From positions 2,108,001 to 2,172,000 of the forward strand of contig JAVLRN010000011.1 of NCBI GenBank assembly GCA_032821775.1: DNA of 64,000 nucleotides, given 5' to 3'. The first letter of the stretch is position 1. Each line of letters opens with the position of its first letter. Under the pieces are notes generated by a model, which worked only from the letters and a program-made list of their open reading frames with translations, was not told the origin of the DNA and searched no databases. Both the position numbers and the translations under genes were made by a program. Source of the DNA: Sanguinoderma infundibulare (taxonomy: Eukaryota > Basidiomycota > Agaricomycetes > Polyporales > Polyporaceae). Below, piece by piece: positions 58,541 to 64,000 of the stretch.

Positions 58541-58990
58541 GATTCTCTCATGATCTGGACGCTCGGGAACACCACTGTTCGCCCCAATGCACGCCGAACG
58601 GGCGGTGTATACATGTTCGGAGGCCACGTCCGAGCTGGTTGTTATACACGCCCAAGGTCACCATCGTCTGCACGGATGTTGTATCGCGCCTATTTGGCGG
58701 CAATGAAGACAAAGACCGTATGACGGTGGATTTCCGGGGGCTCGTTGAGCGACGTGGGCAATGGGTACACTGCAGGCTGATGGGGTTTGGCACGGAATGG
58801 TACGTTCGCATGTTGCAGCACCTTCTCTATACCGTATATCCCCGACCTCTACGATTCCGGAGGAGTCAAGGAAGAAGTCAACAGGCTTGTGCAACGTGTT
58901 AAAGCTGCCAAGTCTAGTCACTTCCCGAACGCCCTCCGTCCCATGCCTCCCTCTCCATCCCCTCCGATATATGTAGTAGCAGCAACAATA
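58525..58990 (+). CDS. Doubtful small hypothetical gene
   Basis: A plus-strand frame contains TPKVTIVCTDVVSRLFGGNE, MTVDFRGLVERRGQWVHCRL and MGFGTEW and reaches a GTACGT donor at 58800. A following frame has DLYDSGGVKEEVNRLVQRVK. The composition looks protein-like but I recognise no family and cannot define a start. Confidence 0.2.
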
Positions 58991-59223
58991 GATAGATACC
59001 TATGTATGGAGCAGTGAACACATGTACGTATGTATGTATATGCAATGTAGTACGATAGCGGCATAATAATACTAGGAAAGCTTCAGAATGAATCACTAAG
59101 CCAAACGCAAGAAAGCAGCTAAGAAAACGCGAGCGCGGGGTGCGCATAACGCGTAAGTACGCCACAGAGTACCTGAGGCCTGAGGTATGGTCCTTCCACC
59201 CGCAACTTCAAGGAAAGCGCGGG

Positions 59224-62200
59224 CTAGTCGATCTCAATGATGTCCGGGTCCTGCTCCTCGATCTTCTCCCCGGCGCTGTCGAGGATGATCAGCCCGTCCT
59301 CCTCCAGCCGCCGCTTCTTGCTCGGCGTGAATGGCACGGGCGAGGTCGTCTCTGTCCCGTCCACCACCTTCGCGCGCTTGGCCGACGGCGCGTCGAGCTC
59401 CTCGATGTCGTCCGGCGCGGGGCGCTTCTTGGAAGCGGAGGGCGTGGGCGGGGACGGCGTCGCGGGGCGCGGCTTCTCCTTCCGTGGCGGCTTCGGGAGC
59501 GGCGAAGGGAGGATGAGTGCCGGGCCGTCTATGGGGTGGTTCGGTCTGCGAGATATCGTTGTGATGTGAGCGGTCGGAAATGTTCACGTAGAGAACAGAA
59601 TGGACACTCACGGTAGCTCCCCGATGGCGACCTGGATCGTCGCGTACTCCCCGTCCTCGTCCACGATGGACAGGAACTTTCCGCGGGTGACGTTCAGGCT
59701 CTCGAGCGTCCGCTCGTTGTTCTCGTCCCAGTCCGGGTCGCTCAGCACGCGCTTGTCCTCGTACACGCTCACCTCCCTCTTCCCCTCCCCTTCCCCCTCC
59801 TCGTCCTCGTCTTGCGCCCCTCCTTCGCCAAGGATGCCATCGACAACCTCGCGCAAGCTCACCCGCGCGGGGTCGCAGCGCACCTCGGCGTACGTGTCGC
59901 GGCAGACGCCGCAGAACGAGTTGGGCGGGCACATCGCGATAGCGCTGAGCGGCATCGACGGCTTGAACTGTACGTGCACGTTGCGCAGCGTGTTGTACGA
60001 CTTGCGGAGGAGGTGGAGCGCCTGGAGGACGATGAGGCCCGCGATAATCGCGTTCGTCGTCGCGATCGCGGGGATGATGTTCCCCGCCATCTCTGCGGGA
60101 CGAAGAGGGAATGAGACCGACGTTAGCGGAATGTCGATTACAGAAAGGAGAAGAAAGAGGGGAGTTGTGGAAGGGGAAGGAAGGGTAGGAACAGAGAGAG
60201 ATGGGACGAACCTTTCACCTCCCAACGACTCTTGCCCGGGATCCCATACGCGGCGGACCGCAGGTTGGCGGCGGCGGTAACAAAGTCAAGCGTGTCGTCG
60301 TCATCCTTGTCGAACGCGATCGTGTCCTCCCCCGCGCGCAGGCGCGCCGCAAGCCGCTCTGTGCTCGCGACGAACAGCTCCAGGTTGTCCTGCAGGCTCA
60401 GCGCGCGCTGGTCCTTCAGCCCCGCGGAGCCGTTCGGCTGCTGTTTCTCTACGCCCGCGCCCCAAGTCGCCTTCGCGTCCCCGTTCGCGCTGCCGTTGGC
60501 GTGGACGCCATTGGTGAGTGGCTTGTCGAGCACAAAGGAACCATCGCGGATTCGGTCAAACTCGAGCGGGACGGGCGGCGCGCGGGAGCGCCACATATCG
60601 GCCATGGAGAGGAGGTTCAGGATGTCGGCGTGGAAGACCTTTTGGAAGACCATCTTCGCAGCAGACGGTCCAGACGATGATGCAGCGTCCGTGGGTGGTG
60701 TGGTGCGTAGAGCGGCTCGGACGGCTTTGAAGGCTTGTGCCTCTTTGCGGAGCGCTGCGATCTCTGAAGCTGGAAACGGCGGATGTGCATGTCAGGGAAA
60801 GAACAACATGAAAGAGACGGGAAGGCGCACCGTTCTCGCCGTGCTTTTCAGCTTCGTCTAGTTCGCTACCGTCCTCATCCTCACCAAGTAGTTGACTGGA
60901 GAGCGGAGATGTAAGGGCGGTGTTTAATAAATCAGTGCAAGCGATCTTACGGGATCAGATAGCTTTTTGCCCAAACAATGCAGTGTATAGGCTGAGACGG
61001 TGTTGAGCGGATGGTGCATACGGGGAACGTCTTCGGCGTCGGCTTAGGCACACAGTCGAAACATTCCGCGCGATCCTGTTCACGATTCTCGCTGTCAGTC
61101 TGGCCATCCTCCCTGGCTATATTACGAGACTGCGTACTTTGAGAATGGGCTGCACCTGGCCCAAGTACCCGGCGGTGCCGGACTCGACCAGAGGGACGTT
61201 GGCGGCCATGCACATTTTATTGACGTGTCGACGGGCATCTGGAAAGGAAAAGTAGGATCAGCGACCGTTTCTGACGAATGTGCTCGAGCAGGTAGAGGTA
61301 AAAGAAGCGCAGAGTCGCGTAAGACGATCGTGGGTGAGCCATCTTCTCTGTCCTTCAAGTTGACGTCCGGAGAACACGCCGGCGCTGGGGTGCTTGTACA
61401 TAAGTCTGTGGCGCAGACACAGGGAAAGATGTACGGCAGTCCGGCACGTTGTGTGGATCGTGGCCGTCAGAGAGCCTCATGCACAGTAGGCTACAACTCT
61501 GGAGTATGCATTTGGAACGGCGACTGAGATCACGAGACTGGGCCGAATAAAGATCTCGGTGTAAGGGTCGTCGTTGACTTGGTGTAAATGCCGGTCATGG
61601 CCCCAAAACGTGACAGACCGGATTTGAAACGCGCAGCGCGGAGGGTGGTACCAAGTTCAGTGAACCATATCGCATGCATCCGACAAGAGGACGTAAGCCC
61701 GGGGAAAGCAATGCTGATACGGGCCACTGTCGGGAATGTGTCCTGCTCAGTGGTGCAGCTCGGAGCGATCCTGCGAGTGAGTGGGCCGGTGTTGGTCTAG
61801 TGGCCGAAGGCGTGGCTGCCTGAGAGGCAACAAGAAAAGGAAGCATTGGCGGCATGGTTATGGAAGATGGTTGTGGCAGGCAGACGGCCACCGCAAGGCT
61901 AGGATTGGAAACCATAGAGTTTCTAAGGCATCAGAGTAGTAACTGGCCAGTGCGCAAGGGGCGGAACGCCGTGAGATAGGCTTGTTTGAAAAGGCAAGGG
62001 AAGGAAAGTAGGGGAAAGGATAATGCAGCGAGAGTAAACGTGCAACGAGGCGCGCAGAGAGCGGAGTAGGGTGGACGGGTACATACCGAGATTGTCCAAA
62101 GCGTTGAGGACTATGTCGAAAGCACGGAACCATGAGACATCGAACTGGGGCTCTTTGATGTTTCCGTGTATGGGCGTGATTTTGACGTTGGGGTTGAAAG

Positions 62201-62609
62201 TAGAGGCAGTCTTTGCGGCGACCTGTATCCCAGCCACATGTTGATGAATAGGTCTTGAAGGGCTTATATGCAGTATAACAGTAGCAGAGGAGACACACCA
62301 TGGCCTTGCTTTGCTTGACGTCCTTCTTCCTGAAGAGGAATTGTCGATTAAGATTTGAGAGGTCTATGGTGTCGAGGTCGAGTAGAGTGATGTCGGCAAA
62401 GCCAGTGAGGACGATGTTTTTAACTTTAAGGGCAAAATCGGACGTATTGATGTATGTCAGGCGGATGGGTATGAGTCTGAGTGGGGTGGGTACGCACGGA
62501 GTTCGCATCCAATACCACCGGCGCCGACAAGGAGGACCTTGGTCTGGGAGAGGCGGCCAAATAGCTCCTGGCCGAGGATGGCCCTCGCATGAACAGAACG
62601 TCCGTTCAT
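59224..62609 (-). CDS. UBA2: SUMO-activating enzyme catalytic subunit Uba2
   Basis: Uba2 with Aos1 forms the SUMO E1, which adenylates SUMO and holds it as a thioester. Start at 62609 ([17 protein letters not shown]), giving the standard Uba2 N-terminus. The adenylation fold shows [45 protein letters not shown] and [17 protein letters not shown]. The catalytic Cys lies in [20 protein letters not shown]. Zinc Cys pairs are ECFDC and, later, [11 protein letters not shown] ubiquitin-like fold domain and a basic C-terminal segment SKKRRLEED follow. The end [14 protein letters not shown] and DIIEID looks like tandem SUMO-interacting motifs. One intron (61239-62086) is 848 nt, more than ten times its neighbours. 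Long frames on both strands here are shadows. Confidence 0.95.
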
Positions 62610-63509
62610 CCTCTTTCTTTGTGTGTCCAGGAGCAGAGAACAGCGAGCAGAAGGGAAGCTGGTGACGAGCCAAGCTGCAAGGTCGGTCGCGAGAGAGTGA
62701 GGGACGGTGAGCACCGTCGTAGCCGCCAGAAGCCTGAGCACTCTGCCAGATCGCTCTGCCACCGCCGCGTGACACGGCCCGCTCCCACAGACGCGTGACT
62801 CCAGTGACTTGACGCGTCGGGCGTCACACCAGGCGCTTGTCTGAGTTGGTTGTTGCCAGCTTGGAGCGCCACCTACCTCGCCTCAGCGTGTGTACCCACC
62901 GAAGCCAGGACGATAACGATTCCAGTCCGACGCTGGCACTCGGTCGCCCTTCCCGTCAATTCGTCACCCCTTTTCACGCACAAAGTTCTCCATCACTCGT
63001 CCCCTATTGCTTACCCGTTGGATCATGAACATCGATATCGGTGATGGGCGGCCTCAGTCTCCCCGCTGCATACACCGAGAACGCACTAAAATAGGATCAA
63101 GCTGAGGAGATAACGGTTGGCAAGCATGAATCATTCGGGCAAGTATGGCCCTGAGCGTAATAGGTTCGTGGACCGAGATCTCCCCAGATACGTTGAATCG
63201 CCGTGAGCGCTGGAATGTTTACGAGGTTACGTTGAACTGTCACAACATCTCAATCTTCGCGCCGGCATTCACGTCACTCGAGTTGCGGTATGGTGTTGAT
63301 ATTAATAATACTGGGCCCTATCCTCTATGTCTCGCCCGTTCCAGACCTCTGGCGTTCAGCTTGCACTTTGCATTCCATCCGGCAAGTATGGAAGTTGCTC
63401 GCACGCGGGCGCCGTCAGGCACTGAAGGCAAACTTTTCTCTGACAGAATATCCCCTCAAACCTTGTCGCTGCGGTCTTTCGAAACATCTCGAACATTCAA
63501 CTCTATACC
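62610..63509. other. Upstream region of Uba2, nothing else supported
   Basis: Holds the Uba2 promoter on the minus strand, without a defined TATA box. The 191-codon plus-strand frame at 63145-63720 runs into the foldback element and has no recognisable domain, so I regard it as fortuitous. Confidence 0.45.
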
Positions 63510-63705
63510 CTTGAAGAATCGGAACCGAATAATGTTCGGTTATCCCAGCCCTTCATGTCGAATTCAGGCTGTGGCTGCTGTCGCCGCCGTCTCTGCGTTT
63601 CCCACTTACTGTAAAGCTGGCTCCGACAGAACTCGTTGCGGCGTCCAAGGGAATTCCATGAGGGTCTCTGATAACCGAACATTGCTCGGTTCCGATTTCT
63701 CCAAG
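63510..63705. mobile_element. MITE-like foldback element
   Basis: About 196 nt bounded by inverted repeats of some 45 nt: left arm 63510-63556, right arm 63659-63705. The cores AATCGGAACCGAATAATGTT and AATCGGAACCGAGCAATGTT (complement) continue through CGGTTATC and, after four mismatches, CCTTCATG/CCCTCATG. Each arm also contains an internal palindrome (AACCGAATAATGTTCGGTT). No coding capacity. This fits a miniature inverted-repeat transposable element; a target duplication could not be identified. Confidence 0.65.
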
Positions 63706-64000
63706 CCAAAGACAAATTAACTGCCAGGAACGTACTGTATGTACTGTACGGAGCGAACACGCGGCGTTGGGCGGCTTCGTGACATGAGAAACTGGATGGT
63801 TCGGGCCCGACTTTAACCTCAGGCGCCACTTGGATGTGGTAAGTGCCGCGAGTCGTTTCCTCTAATTTGGAAGTTAATACGTATGCGAACATATCCGGGC
63901 GCACGAGTACTCGTGCCTGTCGGCCAGTCGCCCTGCACCAGGCCAGGAGACTCGAGGCTGTCTTCGTTGTTCACGTCGTCTGCCGATAGTTCTGGTCAGA

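Larger units (their letters stand above)
57992..59223. other. Intergenic region with repeat copy B and a possible small gene
   Basis: Contains the diverged repeat block copy B (58250-58540, minus) and a doubtful plus-strand frame (58525-58990). The last 250 nt are rich in ATGT/GTAT and TAG microsatellite-like sequence around 58965-59055. Confidence 0.4.

Noticed and set aside
63145..63720. 191-codon plus-strand frame near the window end.
   Set aside because: Its last third is made of the inverted-repeat element and no domain is visible; coding similarity between the two strands there comes only from the palindrome.

Overview
The window is nuclear DNA of a filamentous basidiomycete, most likely a wood- or litter-decaying Agaricomycete. 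The genes are dense, GC-rich in their coding parts and broken by many short GT-AG introns of about 50-90 nt. Promoters are often pyrimidine-rich, and the gene families are typical of the class: F-box, MARVEL, aspzincin, S10 peptidase, GH95 and cytochrome P450. All exon structures below were joined by hand from frame continuity and splice consensus. Family names come from recognising motifs, not from a search.

Layout. 1-14.0 kb: intergenic DNA, fimbrin (+), an F-box-like gene (+), an amidase (-) and a small secreted or membrane DUF7137-like protein (-). 15-26.6 kb: a proline/serine-rich basidiomycete protein (+), a large M16 insulin-degrading-enzyme-like metalloprotease (-) and a divergently transcribed C2H2 zinc-finger protein (+). 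27.5-43.5 kb: mostly secreted hydrolases. These are an M35 aspzincin (+), an S10 serine carboxypeptidase (+) and two GH95 alpha-fucosidase-like genes (-); a low-complexity Tyr-Gly-Ser-Ser-Asn repeat protein (-) lies among them. 44.7-64 kb: a MARVEL-domain protein (+), a Cys/His-rich nuclear protein (+) and its decayed paralogue (-), a cytochrome P450 (+), the replication factor Mcm10 (+) and the SUMO-activating enzyme subunit Uba2 (-), ending with a small foldback (MITE-like) element.

The most informative structure is a direct tandem duplication of about 5.1 kb. Unit 1 (about 32.2-37.3 kb) holds the 3' part of the carboxypeptidase gene and a complete GH95 gene. Unit 2 (about 37.4-44.1 kb) holds a broken 3' carboxypeptidase fragment, interrupted by about 1.75 kb of foreign DNA, and a second intact GH95 gene. 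The two GH95 copies record recent gene-structure change. One 54-nt intron is present in copy 2 and exactly absent in copy 1. One donor has changed from GT to GC. Both copies keep a 6-nt microexon.

Functionally the window mixes housekeeping genes (fimbrin, Mcm10, Uba2, IDE-like protease) with accessory secreted enzymes suited to degrading protein and fucosylated glycans outside the cell. I see no biosynthetic gene cluster, CRISPR array, rRNA or convincing tRNA. The items closest to novelty are an M35 protease with substituted zinc-ligand and catalytic positions, the intron and microexon behaviour of the GH95 pair, and the Cys/His-rich paralogue pair with its linked diverged repeat.
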